This document shows, piece by piece, positions 1 through 11,904 of a DNA stretch of 64,000 nt. Position 1 is the first letter of the stretch. Each line of letters begins with the position of its first letter. Below the pieces are notes generated by a model. It was not told where the DNA came from, did no database searches, and was given only the letters and a program-made list of their open reading frames with translations. The position numbers and the translations under genes were made by a program. The stretch comes from Panicum virgatum (taxonomy: Eukaryota > Streptophyta > Magnoliopsida > Poales > Poaceae): contig NC_053138.1 in the NCBI RefSeq assembly GCF_016808335.1, positions 58,124,951-58,188,950 of the forward strand, written 5' to 3'.

Positions 1-2429
1 AACAACAACCCTGAGTATACTAATACTCAGCAAGGCTTACCCGACCTTGGGTATACTTAGCCCATTACCTAGACATGCAAAGCTTTTTGGCTCTGGAGTT
101 CTTTTGCTGAAAAGCTGCTAGAAGTGAATCCTTACTTTCAATATTTTAGCTCCGTTTAGTATCTCAAGTATTAACTAAGTTTGCCTAATCATCTAGAGCA
201 CACATGGTAGATTAGATTAATTCTTCAGAACAACAGGTAAAGCATTCCATTGCTACCTTTCCATACTTATTCCACTTCTTACTACGATGTGACGCAGTGA
301 CCAAGGTTCTCTTAACCGAGAGAGACGGCGAATCGATCCGATTTAACCTTGCAAGGTGGACCTAACTCACACGACACATGTAAGCCCCGCCGGGCCATGC
401 GCGTCAACTGTTCCCACATTACCACGGCATCTGAACTACGCCTGCTAAAACCCAGGTGATGGGCCCCTCGCGGTGAACTCCCGGAGAACCCGGAGGCGGC
501 ATCCTATCCAACACCCGCCAACTCCCACGCCCAGCGTAGCATGGCGGAATTCAAATTACCGCTGTAATATGGTACACAGCTTACCGGTTTCGACTACCTC
601 CTACTTCCGGTATGTGGTTAGTACTGTTCAAACTCGGTCATCAGGGCCAACAACGGTACGGTCCTCAATCGACACAGGCGGGAGTCCATTTTCTCACATA
701 AACCAACTCATTCCCGCCCGGTCTCCAATTCTTTTTACTCAACAACGTATTTCCAAGCCAAAGCTAAGGGATCAAGATCCTAAACTCGCGAGTGACAGCA
801 ATCACTCGACTTCTACCGAAATCCTATTTAGCAAAGCATTTCTATCGACACCTGCATACTAGTATAGGCCCACGGTACCTAGGGAAACATGCATACTATG
901 GTTCCATTCAACTCCTAGAACATAAATGCACAATACTTAAATAAACATTGAATAATTTTAAATTATGGTTATGCTCCGGGGCTTGCCTTGCAGGTCAGCG
1001 GGGTTAACTAGGTCTCCGGGGGCGTGCTCAACGGCGTCTTCCTGCTGCGCTCCTGGTCGTGGCTCCTGGACCGGCTCAACGATCAGCTCGTGGACAGCTT
1101 CGTTCGTAGCGTCTACACGAATAAAATATGACATGCAACAGTTAGGATATGGTGCAATGCATACGTGCTTACGATGCGAAAACCAAAGATCAACATTTAA
1201 CCTGAAGTGCTTCCAACGAAAACAACTACTAAAACGACTTAGGTTAGCATGGGTTAACAGGAGTTTGCTTTGCATGCATAAAACAAGTAACTAGCCCTAG
1301 CAAAGCAATTAAACAACAATTAGATCCACACACTTGCATATAGAACAAGCACCTGAAACTTTTTCAGTGAACTACACATATCAAGAGTAAGCTACTGCAA
1401 AATTTTCATAATTTTTAGAGCCATGGAACTACCTACAACAATTAAACTAGGTTTGCGGCGGCGGCGTTCCGGCCGCCGCGGAGCTCGGCGGCCGCGGGAG
1501 CGGCCGGCACGAGCACCAGGGCGCCCGGGTGGCCCTAGGGCGCGCGTCAGCGGCGCACGGGGAGGGGCAGGGAGGTCCGGCGGCGTGTGCGGGCGGCGGC
1601 GGCGCATTCCGCGGCGGCGCAGCGGGAAATCGACGGCGACAGCCGCGGATTCGGGTGGGGAAAAGGCCGGTGAGCGAGGGGAGGTCGCGATTGAGCTCAC
1701 CGTGGGTCGATTTTGGGCGGAGGAGACCTCGGAGAGGGAGCTCGACGAAGAGGGGCGGAGCTCGGCGGGAACGACGATGGCGAGCGGCGGTCTGAGCTCG
1801 GTGCTAAGTCGATTCGGCCGGGGTAGGGCACGGCCGCGCCCGTGGAGGGATGGACGAGCTTCGGGGCGAGGTGTAGTGGTTTGGAGCGCGACGAATCGAG
1901 TTGCGGCGGCGAGGACTTGCCGGTGCGACGAGCGGCGGCGGTTGCTCGGTGCTGCTCGCTCGAGCTTGGCTCGTCGTGCACTGAGGAGGAGAAAGGAGGA
2001 TGGGGACGGCACCAGAAGTTTCGAGGTCGTCCGCGAGGTGAAGAGCGGCGCTCAGCGCGATGGCCGACGCGTGGAAGCTCGCCGCCGGCCACAGTCGCCG
2101 GTATGGCGTCGAACGTCACAGTGACGAGCACAGTGGAGACACTGTTCACTCGTTTAAATGATTTTAGCTCGCGTTTGACCAGTTGAAACTCAAATTTTCA
2201 TATGGGAACATGAAATTTGGCCAAAATAGAAGTTGTAGAGGATTAAAAGATCTACAACTTTCGTTTTGGGCGGAAGTTGATTTGGAGCCCAGATCAAGGA
2301 CAAAAACGAGATCGAACACGGCTAACTAGATGTTTACTAAGCGAACGCGATTAGCGTTAACGACGAATTTGAGTCCACGATTAGCGAGATAAATCGTGAT
2401 TAGCAGGACGATTAACACAGGGGTGTTAC
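1..2429 (-). mobile_element. LTR-retrotransposon remnant
   Basis: No credible gene lies here; the long frames at 1392-2124 follow from very high GC. On the minus strand the sequence begins at 2429 with TGTAACACCCCTG, a common start of grass LTRs, and downstream comes GC-rich, then moderately AT-rich non-coding sequence. I could not find the second LTR or a target-site duplication, so the other end probably lies outside the window. Assignment rests on the terminal motif and texture only; superfamily is not determined. Confidence 0.4.
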
Positions 2430-2439
2430 ATCTACTTTC

Positions 2440-3090
2440 ATATCGACGGCTTCGCCAAACCCCTAGTTATAGTAGTTTTTTCTTTTTACGAGTTTTTCTC
2501 ATCATGTATGTTCCACCACTTATTGATAAGTTCCTAGTAGAGTTGCATAGATAGGTCCAGGTTGACGGCGTATCGCTTATTCCTCTGTCTATGGCGCTCA
2601 AAGTTATCAAGCATACTAGATCCGTCCGGCGGGGTTTAGTTGTTCACCAGTTATCGAGCACGTTAGGTGCATCCGGCGGGGTCTAACTGTTCACCAGTTA
2701 TCGAGCTCTCTAAATCCGTCCCAATGCGCCTTCCTCTGTCTATGGCATTCAAAGTTATCGAGCATGTTAGATCCATCTGGCGGGATTTAGCTGTTCACCA
2801 GTTATCGAGCACATTAGGTCCGTCTGGCAGGGTCTAACTGTTCACCAGTTATTGAGCTCTCTAACTGTTCACCAGTTATTGAGCTCTCTAGATCCATCCA
2901 ACGGGGTTTAGTTTGCTCACCAAGTATCGATATAAGTTATCGATTTGTTAGATTAATTGATCCGTTAGTCTAGCTGGTTGCTGCTTTTACCACAAGTTAT
3001 CGACATCTTCGTAGATCTTTCTAGGTTGGCTCATTTAATCTAATTTGTTTTATTTTTTTGTCACAAGTTATCCAACCTAGATCTGCTCGC
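2440..3090. repeat. Degenerate tandem array with a 'gttcaccagttatcgagc' core
   Basis: The core phrase GTTCACCAGTTATCGAGC and close variants recur about every 60-75 bases, alternating with GATCCGTCCGGCGGGGTTTA-like segments. A larger unit is also visible: the phrase TTCCTCTGTCTATGGC occurs near 2580 and again near 2731, about 152 bases apart. Copies decay after about 2940, where only the 'caagttatcga' part remains. It looks like a small satellite or the repeat region of a decayed retroelement. No coding potential. Confidence 0.7.
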
Positions 3091-3150
3091 TATCGGCTTC
3101 TTTTGTGTTGTTCTGATCATAGATGATTGGATCCGGATCTAGGTGTTGTT

Positions 3151-4743
3151 TATAGGTTACGTCACCCTATGCGTGGCTTGCCTTCCACCGGATCGGCTGA
3201 GTGATAGCCGATTAGTTCGTACCACTGATATCGGCTGGCTAGTCGATAGTCCCCAGAATTTTATGTTTACCCTACTTATCAATTGCAAGTCAAATTGACT
3301 AGCACACCGAGCGCACTGTATGGGCGCCAATTGGGTTAAGTACGATAGAGCAAAGCAGATCTCCTTGGCCCTAGCGTACGTGGAGCGTGAAGATCCACCT
3401 CGTGGGATTTTCGCGTCAACACATATATAGAAATGTAGCATGCGACAATGTTGAAAATAACAGTACATACTTGAGAAGGTTCTAAAATAATTTGGAAATG
3501 GCAAGAGAGAGGAGTTGCCATGCTTTATGGCAAGATAAGAATTCTCTACAAGTATATATTTTGCATAGTTGGATAAGAATGAGGAAAATTCTAAAAATAT
3601 ATATTTTGTAAAGAAGAGTGTGAAGGTTGCCACAAGGCAACACCACATATAAACAGAGGTGCTTCCCTTCCCTCTTGTCATACCATGGCATAAGAGGCAT
3701 GGTATTCATGTAGTGTAATTGTGTCATGTTAGGGTAGCCATATAAAAAGCGCAAAAGACTTATGTTGTACCAAGTTATAGTGGATGAAGATTTAAGTTTT
3801 TTGTATAGAGTTGGTCTCCCGTGTTAGTGTTTAGGTGAAGGTCTCGTTGGTGTGGTGTGGGTATAGAGTTCGCAGAAGAAGTAGTATGACACAACTTTAG
3901 TATTGCTTCTCGAACGTCAATGTCAAGGTTAGAGGCACCAATTTCTCAACAAATAAGTAGTTGTTGAAGAAATATTATAGTCATATATGTTCTTGCATCC
4001 ATGCATGTATCTAGGGTTTTCCAATCGATTATTTCATCAAGAAGCTTCCTTTGCCACTGTGGTAGGGGGGGCGGTTCATCTGCTAGTGGTACGCTAATTA
4101 AAGGAGAAACAACCATTAACTAACCACAGACTTCATCTGTTAATTTTTGTTCTACGAAAATTGAATGTCTTTTCTGTACCAGGAAGCTTTAGAGTGCTTG
4201 GTTCCCCAAACAGCACAGGCTTGATCGCTGAAACAAGTTCAGAAGAGCAGATTAGTTGTTGAATTAGCAGGTCTCAAACTCTATTAGCACTCGCCTCATT
4301 ACCAAAATTCCCAACCCATTTACACAGTTGTGTCAAATTCCGCATAAAAAATCACAGAAATTTCCGAACCACAAATTCTTTCCAAGACCAAAGACCTGGC
4401 CCGAGATTTTGAGAGGAGCTTCAAGAGACGCGCAGCCGAAAGACTAGAACGCAGATTGCCCACGCACTGAAATCCACGATTCAAACAGTATATGAACACG
4501 AATGAACAAGTGAAAAGCCAAAAACTAGTGCACATGGAACAAGAGTGAAATCCCACCCCCATGACGACTGCAACGCACTACATTCGCAAGAACGCCGATT
4601 AGATTGAAACCCACCTCCCCCCCTCGAAACCGATTCCACCAAGGACACCCGAGGCGAAAGAAAACCCCCCACTGCGTGCGGGCATCGAAGAACGCAACCT
4701 GCCGCAAGTGCTGGATGCGCTGACGGCCGACCTCCTCAAAGGA
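3151..4743. other. No recognised gene
   Basis: Moderately AT-rich sequence with only short chance reading frames. The end of the stretch (about 4600-4743), read on the minus strand, is GC-richer and looks like it could be old exon or UTR sequence cut by the repeat that starts at 4744, but I recognise no protein. Confidence 0.4.
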
Positions 4744-6893
4744 CCGTGATGTTGTCTAGAGAGGGGTGAATAGGTACACCTACAAATTTTTACTCAAATG
4801 CAGCGAATTAAATTTACTGTCTGCCAAACCCGGAACTTTCGAATTTGGGCAAGACAGCAGGTGAACTCAGAACTTCTGAGTTCTGCAACTCGGAACTTCC
4901 GAGTACATACAGAGCAGAGTGAACACAATAAATCTAGTGCGAGTAAATTGATACAAGTTCAAACTCCAAATGTAGAGTATGTTCAGTGAAGCTTCTTAGC
5001 CAGGTCCACAAAGTTCCTGCACACAGAAACACTACCAACCGAATAGATCAACCAAAACATAAAACTCACAAGGAGTGCAATGAAAAGTAGAACAGCGAAG
5101 ACACAAGGATTTGTTTCACCGAAGTTCAGATTCACCACATTCACCACGTGTGAATCCAGTCTCCATTGAGGCATCTAATAAAAACACCTTATTGAGCTAT
5201 CTAGTCTCATTTTTGTAACACGAGTTGCTAAGGGTTCTTTCTCGATGTAGAGGTGGTACAAAACTTCTCGGAGCACGCCACAACCGTTGGGTGCTCACGG
5301 ACAACACCTAGCCGTCTAGGAGCCACGCTCCAAGAGTAACGAATGTGAAACACACAATTTCGGCTAATCTCAAGTGCTCAAGGTTTGCTGTGCTCTTTAG
5401 TGCTCTCTAGCAATCTCTCTCTCAAACTCAACTCAAGAATATTACAAGAATCACACAATCTCACAAAGAGAGGTTGGGGAGAGCTCAACTATGGCTACCA
5501 AGCTTCTTGGGACAACCAGCAAGCAACTAAACAAGGCCTAGAACAGCAGCCCACCAAAGAGGAGTTAAAGGGTATAAATAGCCGGTCTCAAAGATACTAG
5601 CCATTAGGTGACAGTTAGAACCCAGAACTTCTGGATTCAAAAACCCGGAACTTTCGGAGTTTCAAAACAACTAGCCGTTAGTGCCACGTGTACCAATCCA
5701 GAACTTCCGGATTACCAAATCCAGAACTTCCTGGTTGACCCTGGCAGATAGGTCAAATTGTGCACATGAGGTTTTTTGTCTCTCTCAACTTTCTTAGGTT
5801 ACTTGAGCACTGAGATGAAACCAAAGACCATTGTGCTGCATCCCTCTTGATAGTACGGCATACCTATACTCAAAATCAAAGATGAATTACATTTCAATTC
5901 CTTGAGCTTCTCATTTGTATTTCATGCCGTGCTTCAATCAATCTCAAACTGAGGATTGCATCCAACTTTGTTTCTTTACTTTGAGCATATCTTCCTTGAG
6001 CTAGTGACTTGAACATTTGTCTTTGAATGAAATCTACTTCTAGTTTAAATCACCATCTTCACAATATAATTCTAGAAAGATTTGATACTTTGCCAATATA
6101 AACACCATACTTGACAAAGATTCCTCAAGTTGGATTCCAAGAAAATTTTCTCACCCTAGCATTAGTCCTTCAACACAACCCAATTGCCCTTCTCCAAGCT
6201 TAGTCTCTCGAAACACTATCCTGGATTCCAACTCTTTATGTAGAGCTTCATATACACTTGTATCACATTAAAATTAACAATGAAATCGAGACTTGCTTAA
6301 CAAGTCTCTTAGAATGAATGACACATTTCAATATAAAATTCTCATTATCTCTTAGAATTTTTTGGACTTGATCATTATCGGTTTACTTGCTCACGCCAAG
6401 CCGTCGCTTACGTAGCCTCTTGAAACTCGCCTTTCGATCTCATCCATTATTCACAAGAGTCCTCTTGAACTCACATTGACTTGTGCTATTAGAATGAAAA
6501 CTATTTCTTCAATTAATTTTGATCATCAGCAAGCCTTCTACTTTGAGACCTCATATATGAATTAAATCATACTCCTTTTTACTTTTCATGCTTGCTAGAT
6601 CAACATACATCATATACATTTCTTATAAGAATCTTCTCCAAATAAGAGACTACGCATAAGCATATAACATTGTCTCATTCTCAATACCTTTGCTTGTCAA
6701 TATTGTCTCATTAGATTATAGCATAGCACACGTTTTGTTGTATGAGACTTTTGTTGTTAAACATTAATCCATCTCCTCACGTAGATGACTGATAGATGTT
6801 TAATTTCTACTCATATACTCAACAAGATGATTAGTCATTTAATCGTGGTGTTAATCAATTCACCAAAACTCATTAGAGGCCTGGATGCTCTTT
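4744..6893. mobile_element. Dispersed grass repeat of about 2.1 kb, possible solo LTR
   Basis: The stretch begins TGATGTTGTCTAGAGAGGGG and ends GGATGCTCTTTCA, so it has the TG...CA ends of an LTR. The opening phrase (a 'gttgtctagagaggggtgaatagg' type start) is familiar from dispersed grass repeats. It has no coding capacity. Flanking bases (GACCG and CTTCC) do not match, so no target duplication supports a clean insertion, and the ends may be wrong by some bases. It contains a cluster of GAACTTC palindromes (see findings). Confidence 0.4.
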
Positions 6894-7397
6894 CACTTCC
6901 GCTCGCTTGCTCGCACGTCCGGCCGGCCGCCTAGCAGAGTTGCAGAGACTTGTCCTTCTCCATCCTTCCCCGGCTCTCGGAAGAGATTCCTCTGCAGTAC
7001 TTCCTTGTCATTGACGTGTGGGGTCGGGCCCGCACGTCAGTGACCCATTTGCAGGGTGAAGTACTGCATATCCCCACGGCGGCTCCCCGCCCCCTCCAAG
7101 AATGGCCTCGCCCTCCACACACTGTCTTCTGCACGGGCAGTCCACTCCTCCTAGCTCCTGCAAAAGCTACCTCCACCCACTCCCCGTGCCCGGCTACGCT
7201 TTTTACCCTGACCATTGGATTTGGATCCGCTGTAGCCTGCGGGGCTGGTCAGTGGTCACGCGGACGACGTGTGGGAGGTTTTTTCAAAATGGCGATCCAA
7301 AAATTTTCAAAGACCAAATATTCTCGCTTTCTCCCCTCTACTTTTTGTAATATAATCCTCCGTGAATGGTCGACGGCTATTTAGTAGATTACTCGTA
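6894..7397. other. GC-rich stretch without a recognised gene
   Basis: The frame at 6950-7384 on the plus strand is open but shows no recognisable domain or sensible splice pattern, and the composition alone explains it. I see nothing else here. Confidence 0.3.
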
Positions 7398-7727
7398 CCT
7401 GCTCTCTTCGTCCCACAAAAACTGTTCATTTAGAAAATTTCAGATATATTACTAGTAGTAGAAAAAATCATGTTACCCTGATTAAATATAGTAGTTGTGA
7501 TTAAAAACTGCGATGTTTATTTAGTTTCCTAGATCATCAAATAAAATGCAATGCATTGGAACTAGAAAATTAATATTTACTTAAGCATTTGATTGGCTCT
7601 ATACCCTCCTCTATGCAATTATTTTTGGCATTTGATCTTGCTTTAATTAGATAGATTTTACTACAATCTAAATGAACAAGGACAAAATTTGAAAGCTAAA
7701 TGAACAGCCTTTGTGGGTGGGAGGGAG
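7398..7727. mobile_element. Stowaway-type MITE (330 bp)
   Basis: The left end reads CTGCTCTCTTCGTCCCACAA and the right end is its imperfect reverse complement (GTGGGTGGGAGGGAG). Both sides are flanked by TA (7396-7397 and 7728-7729), the Tc1/mariner target. The inner arms also pair (ACTGTTCATTTAG against CTAAATGAACAG). There is no coding sequence. The terminal CTCCCTCCGTCCCACA-like consensus is typical of grass Stowaway elements. Confidence 0.75.
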
Positions 7728-8850
7728 TACTAATTAACAAAACATTCTCTTTTCCTTATAGCTACTAGTAGGGTGCACGTGCAGCACGCATGTGTGTTTG
7801 AAGAATGATGTTGCAAAAAAATAGTCACACTAAATTTTAGCAACAACAAGCAGCATTTTAAAGAAGGTAATCACTTCTTACTCGACGGAGCCACAAACAT
7901 CCACAGGGTATGGTTCACAGGAAAACATTTTTATTTCTATTGCTCTCTCTTAAAAAGTTGTAGTTCTTTCAGGTGAAGTCCTGAAAGATCGAAGTCAAGC
8001 GACAATATGTTCACCATGCAAGAAAACACCTAAGATGAAAGTAATTGTTTGAAAGACAATAAACAAAGCAATGTTTGGATTCTGAAGACTTGAATAACAC
8101 AAAGCAAATATCAGCTCTATTTTTATTCATAATTTCATATAGATGGTGAACAGAGGTGTTTCTTCAGTCAAGTAATTCACGATTCAAATGATACTGCTTT
8201 TCCACTTGTAATTGATTCACTGAAACCTGCAACAAATGGAAAGATGTTGCATTAGTGAAATTCAAAAATCAAAACAGTCACAATATGGGCCATAGGCACA
8301 TTAGCAGTAAACTACAGTTAACACATATTTTTCCTTGCTGCTATTGAACATGAACCTCTTGGAATAAATTTAACCCATTATTCAAATAACTAAATGTCTC
8401 AATAGCCCAAATTCAGATAACCAAATCATCTGAATAGCCCACTATTTTTTTTTCTCTTGACTACCATCTAGATCAATGCATGAACAATGAATGCACATGT
8501 GGGCAGCAACTCCAAAATTCTGAATCTAAGACATTTTTCATGGACGGGCATATATTTTTCTGAATAGCCCAAATTTCACCATTGCAGGGGGATGATACTA
8601 ATGCCTCATATATTTGATTCAGCAAGACCGTCACAAGTATGAACTAATGGAATGACTACTGAATTAACAGACTGAGAAACAGTTGACGCGCCAAGTTCAC
8701 CACACCGACCACAAATCAGTAAGGACATGAATGGAATGGAATCTGCATCCGATGCAATGGAGGAATTCGCCCACACACTGACTGACAGATCTCAAGAAGA
8801 ATCAAGCATCTCTTGTGATTTCTGAAATGGTAACATGACGGGATATTTAC

Positions 8851-8924
8851 CTTTAGTCCATGCTTAATTATGCTGCATATTTGATCCTTGGAATAAGCAC
8901 GGAAAGTTACAAAAAGAGGGTTGA
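8851..8924 (-). pseudogene. Isolated CDC6-like exon
   Basis: On the minus strand a 74 nt exon is bounded by an acceptor (TTGACAG) and a donor (AAG|GTAAAT). It encodes 24 residues including the phrase PLFVTFRAYSKDQICSII, which fits the 'PLVVTFRAYSKDQI' segment in the AAA+ region of plant CDC6, the replication licensing ATPase. No other CDC6 exon was found nearby, so this is a captured fragment and not a gene. The match is from memory of the family and needs a database search. Confidence 0.55.
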
Positions 8925-9599
8925 CTGTCAATTAAAGTAGCAAAGCCAAATAAATGTTAGTTTACTTCATACCAGAAAATGCAGCATTTAAGATTCTTGG
9001 CAATGCTTGGAATCAAGATGCAATTTGGACATCACCAGGAGGAACTCAGCACAGAAGACCCAGAAACTTGTAATCAAGATGCAATTTGGACAAGGCCGGA
9101 GAAATTCATCACCTTCGCCACGAATGGCACATCCGTCTCCCAGCACCAACCTCATCAGCTTCATGAAGCTACCCATGCCAATTGCCTCCTCCTGTCCTAT
9201 CCTTTGCAGCCATTGAAATCATTTGGACCTTATTCTTCAACTCAGCAACTGAAATAATATTGAAATGTCAATAACAATGTATAAAGAATACACAACAGAG
9301 AAGCATTATTTTTCTAACTCAAGTTCTAATAATTCAAATCCAAGGAGCAAATATGTACAGTGAAGAAAAGTAGATGGAAGAGCAAGTACACTTCAATGCT
9401 CTCTCTATTCATGATGTACACAGCACTACGTTCACTGTATGAAATTGAAATCACGTATGAAATCTCCATCGGTCAAATTTCAGCACACTTTTTAATTTTT
9501 AAGTACACCATGTTAAGATTAAAATTAAGTTGTGCGGTATTCGACTAAACGAGAACTAATCCTTTCTTGTTTATTGCAGTTACAAACTTACTATATGAA

Positions 9600-9900
9600 A
9601 TGCTGGAAAACAGAGATGTGGTGTTGTGGACGCCTTCGTCGGCATCCAGTATAGGCGCAAGAAGAAAGAGAAGCCGACGGCTCCATCATCTAGTGGCTAG
9701 AGTTTGTTACTATTTTTAGCAGATTTGTTTCAGATATTGTTAAAGTTTGTTAGGAAAGTTTGTAATGTCGTGGCTATATAAGCAGCACGGCTGAACTATT
9801 GAGGTTAGGCAATAAACAGGATCCAATCTACTCAGAGCCTCCTAGGGAGGGCGAGTCCATCAGGTCCCTATCTTGCCAAACAATCCACCACAACATGTGG
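9600..9900 (+). other. Promoter-like or LTR-like sequence inside the Helitron
   Basis: The segment has a TATA box (CTATATAAGCAGC, 9773-9785) and about 35 bases later AATAAACAGG, in the order found in a plant LTR. It follows an open stretch ending RRKKKEKPTAPSSSG and a stop. I could not find LTR ends or a second copy. This may be a captured promoter or a decayed LTR. Confidence 0.25.
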
Positions 9901-10074
9901 TGTGTAACAGAGTCAGCACAATCTCTGCATTATGAAAGCTAGTACAGGTATTTTTCACAAACCAAACTCAGGAATCAGGATCCCAACTTACGTCCCCTGG
10001 TCCTAAAGGTCTTTGAAATCTTGATATAGAAACATAAATCTAGGAGGGAATAAGCAATTGAGCGTGATGCATAC

Positions 10075-10413
10075 CTTCTTCCTATCAGGCTGAAGGCATC
10101 TTGCTGCAGAACCATAAGCAAGATCATCGACACTCACCAAATTCGATGACAATTCCATCCTCCCGGGCAATCCCCACATGCCCAATGTAGCGCGCCAGCC
10201 AAGAAACTACAGGAGAGGAGTCCAGACAGTGCAACAAGGAAACCTTGCTTTCTTTGGGTCTACTTCTCCCAGAGGCCACAACTCCTGCATCTCATCATTT
10301 GAGCTGAATACTTCATCGTCAGGAGTGGCTTCAAGCTCCATTGAAGGTGATTCTTTCAGCAACTCAAATGCTCTTTGTGCTATAAAATATAATCTGCTAC
10401 TGCTAAATTCCAT
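10075..10413 (-). pseudogene. TMEM222/DUF778 family exon, frameshifted
   Basis: On the minus strand, starting near 10413, the reading frame encodes about 67 residues ending ARFPCCTVWTPL. The frame then shifts by one base (a missing C), continues as VVSWLARYIGHVGIAREDGIV, shifts again with loss of a few codons, and resumes as NLVSVDDLAYGSAARCLQ before a donor site (GATAGGAAGAAG|GTATGC). The order PCC-VWTPLPV-SW-IGHVGI-REDG-V-VDD-AYG is the hallmark of the plant DUF778 (TMEM222-like) membrane protein family, whose role is poorly known. Two frameshifts and the lack of the conserved downstream HSF/NCHSF part show it is a broken fragment. It lies inside the probable Helitron in the same orientation. 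Confidence 0.75.
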
Positions 10414-11331
10414 GTCATGGTCTTTCAGCCTAGAAGATTAAACACCAATCAAGTTATGCGCATTAACTTGTATGATCATCACACATTCTACTCTAAGGCA
10501 GAAAAAATAGCTACAGAATGATGACCACATAATATCTGGGGTACATTGGTGGCTTTACGAAAACAACAACATGGTCTTTTCTTTTAAAGAAATATGACAA
10601 TAACAGGAACAAAATTGTTAGATATGAAGAGAAAAATGGTAGCAGCAAATCTTTAGAAATAAGTGCGACAGTGACAAATCAACAAAAAAATGTCAAACAC
10701 TGACTAAAAGGATAAAGAGGCAGAGCAGTAGGATTAGGATGACACCTAGCGATTCCATTTGCCTTGTATAATGCAGATAATCGTGTTCCCAGTATAGACA
10801 TGGTAATGAGTATTTAAATCACTTCTTTACTACTGCAGTCACTACAATACGTCTCAGTAATTATTCATCATAGCAATGTAACCAGTTTGATAGTAAACAA
10901 ATGACAATGGAGGTAAGCAGATAAACAAATTGATTCAAATGTAATTGCAGCTGCTGCAGCTCATGTTTATCCCCCATTATAAACATAAAGACCTATTATT
11001 AGATTATTTTTGCCCTCTTCTAGAGAAAAAGCTGGTCTTCATTCACCAGATCAATGTAACTTAGACGGCTAATTCACAGCATGAAGTAGACCATATATAC
11101 GGTTGACCCGCATCCGTCTGGAAAAAAATCACAACCCAACCTATTTAGATAAGGTCCATCTCAACTATCCTAACTACAAAATAAGCACATAACTTATGAA
11201 TTTATTGTTAGTTTGTCCTTATTACTTTAAACTAATGGATTTGTTGCTAGTTTGCTCTTATTACTTATAGAAATGTGTTATTTGACTGTTTAAATTGATG
11301 AATTTGTATATTTTTATTATATCTATTGTTA

Positions 11332-11497
11332 GACCCGCAGGCACCCGAAACCCGCCCGAAATCCGCGGGTGCGGGTGCGGGTGTAAAAATGCACCCGCGG
11401 GTTTGCTCGCGGGCGGGTTTTTTCCAATCCCGCGGGTTTGCCTGCGGGCGGGTTTTCGCCAAACCCGCACCCGCACCCGCGGGTGCCATCCCTAGAC
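11332..11497. repeat. Cluster of 'acccgcgggtgcggg' palindromes
   Basis: Many overlapping copies of ACCCGCGGGT, CGGGTGCGGGTGCGGG and GCGGGCGGGTTTT occur within about 165 bases. The right end (read on the minus strand) starts TAGGGATGGCACCC, which resembles the ends of plant hAT MITEs. The matching left end was not found, so it is a probable partial hAT-type MITE nested in the Helitron. Confidence 0.5.
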
Positions 11498-11644
11498 GGG
11501 CGGAAATTCGGGTGGGTACAGGCGGGCGGGTACATTTTGCCTCGGTGAAAAAAACACGTCGGGGAAGGCAGAAACATCGCGGAAACATTGTTTTTGCCGT
11601 TAGGGAGTTTCGTCGAGGTAGAGGTCAACTAAAAACTTTCTGAT

Positions 11645-11904
11645 TAGTGGGCTCCTGTGACAGGGTGGGGGTAAGTTTTTTTGGAAAACAATTTTAATTT
11701 TTTGGATCCTTATAGTATAGATAGTGGCCCCTGTGAGAGGGCGGGGGTAAGTTTTTTTTGGTGGAAAACAATTTTAATTTCTTTGGATCCCTATAGTTTA
11801 TAGTATAGATAGATAGATTAGTGGGCCTCTGTGAGAGGGTGGGGGTAAGATTTTTGGTGAAAGACAATTTTAATTTCTTTCGATCCTTATAGTATAGATA
11901 GATT
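11645..11904 (-). repeat. Three tandem copies of the Helitron 5' end
   Basis: Three units of about 80-93 bases start near 11645, 11727 and 11820. Each carries TGTGAGAGGGTGGGGGTAAG, then CAATTTTAATTTCTTTGGAT, and ends CCTTATAGTATAGATAG. Read on the minus strand, each unit is a TCTATACTATAAGGATCC start. Repeated 5' termini may come from nested insertion or slippage. Confidence 0.75.

Larger units (their letters stand above)
7765..11902 (-). mobile_element. Probable non-autonomous Helitron with captured gene fragments
   Basis: On the minus strand the element would start with TCTATCTATACTATAAGGAT at about 11902, preceded by a host A, and end at 7765 with GCACCCTACTAG followed by a host T. These are the TC start, CTAG end and A/T target expected of Helitrons. 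Just before the CTAG end is a short GC hairpin (CGTG-CTG-CACG). Inside, on the same strand as the element, lie frameshifted exons of a TMEM222/DUF778 gene and one exon of a CDC6-like gene, with intron-like sequence between. No RepHel helicase was seen, so the element would depend on another copy. The boundaries are inferred from motifs, not from an alignment to an empty site. Confidence 0.6.

Noticed and set aside
1392..2149. Long overlapping open frames on both strands (up to 233 codons)
   Set aside because: The region is extremely GC-rich, frames are open on both strands at once, the proteins are Arg/Ala/Gly/Pro-rich with no domain, and they lie in an LTR-type remnant.
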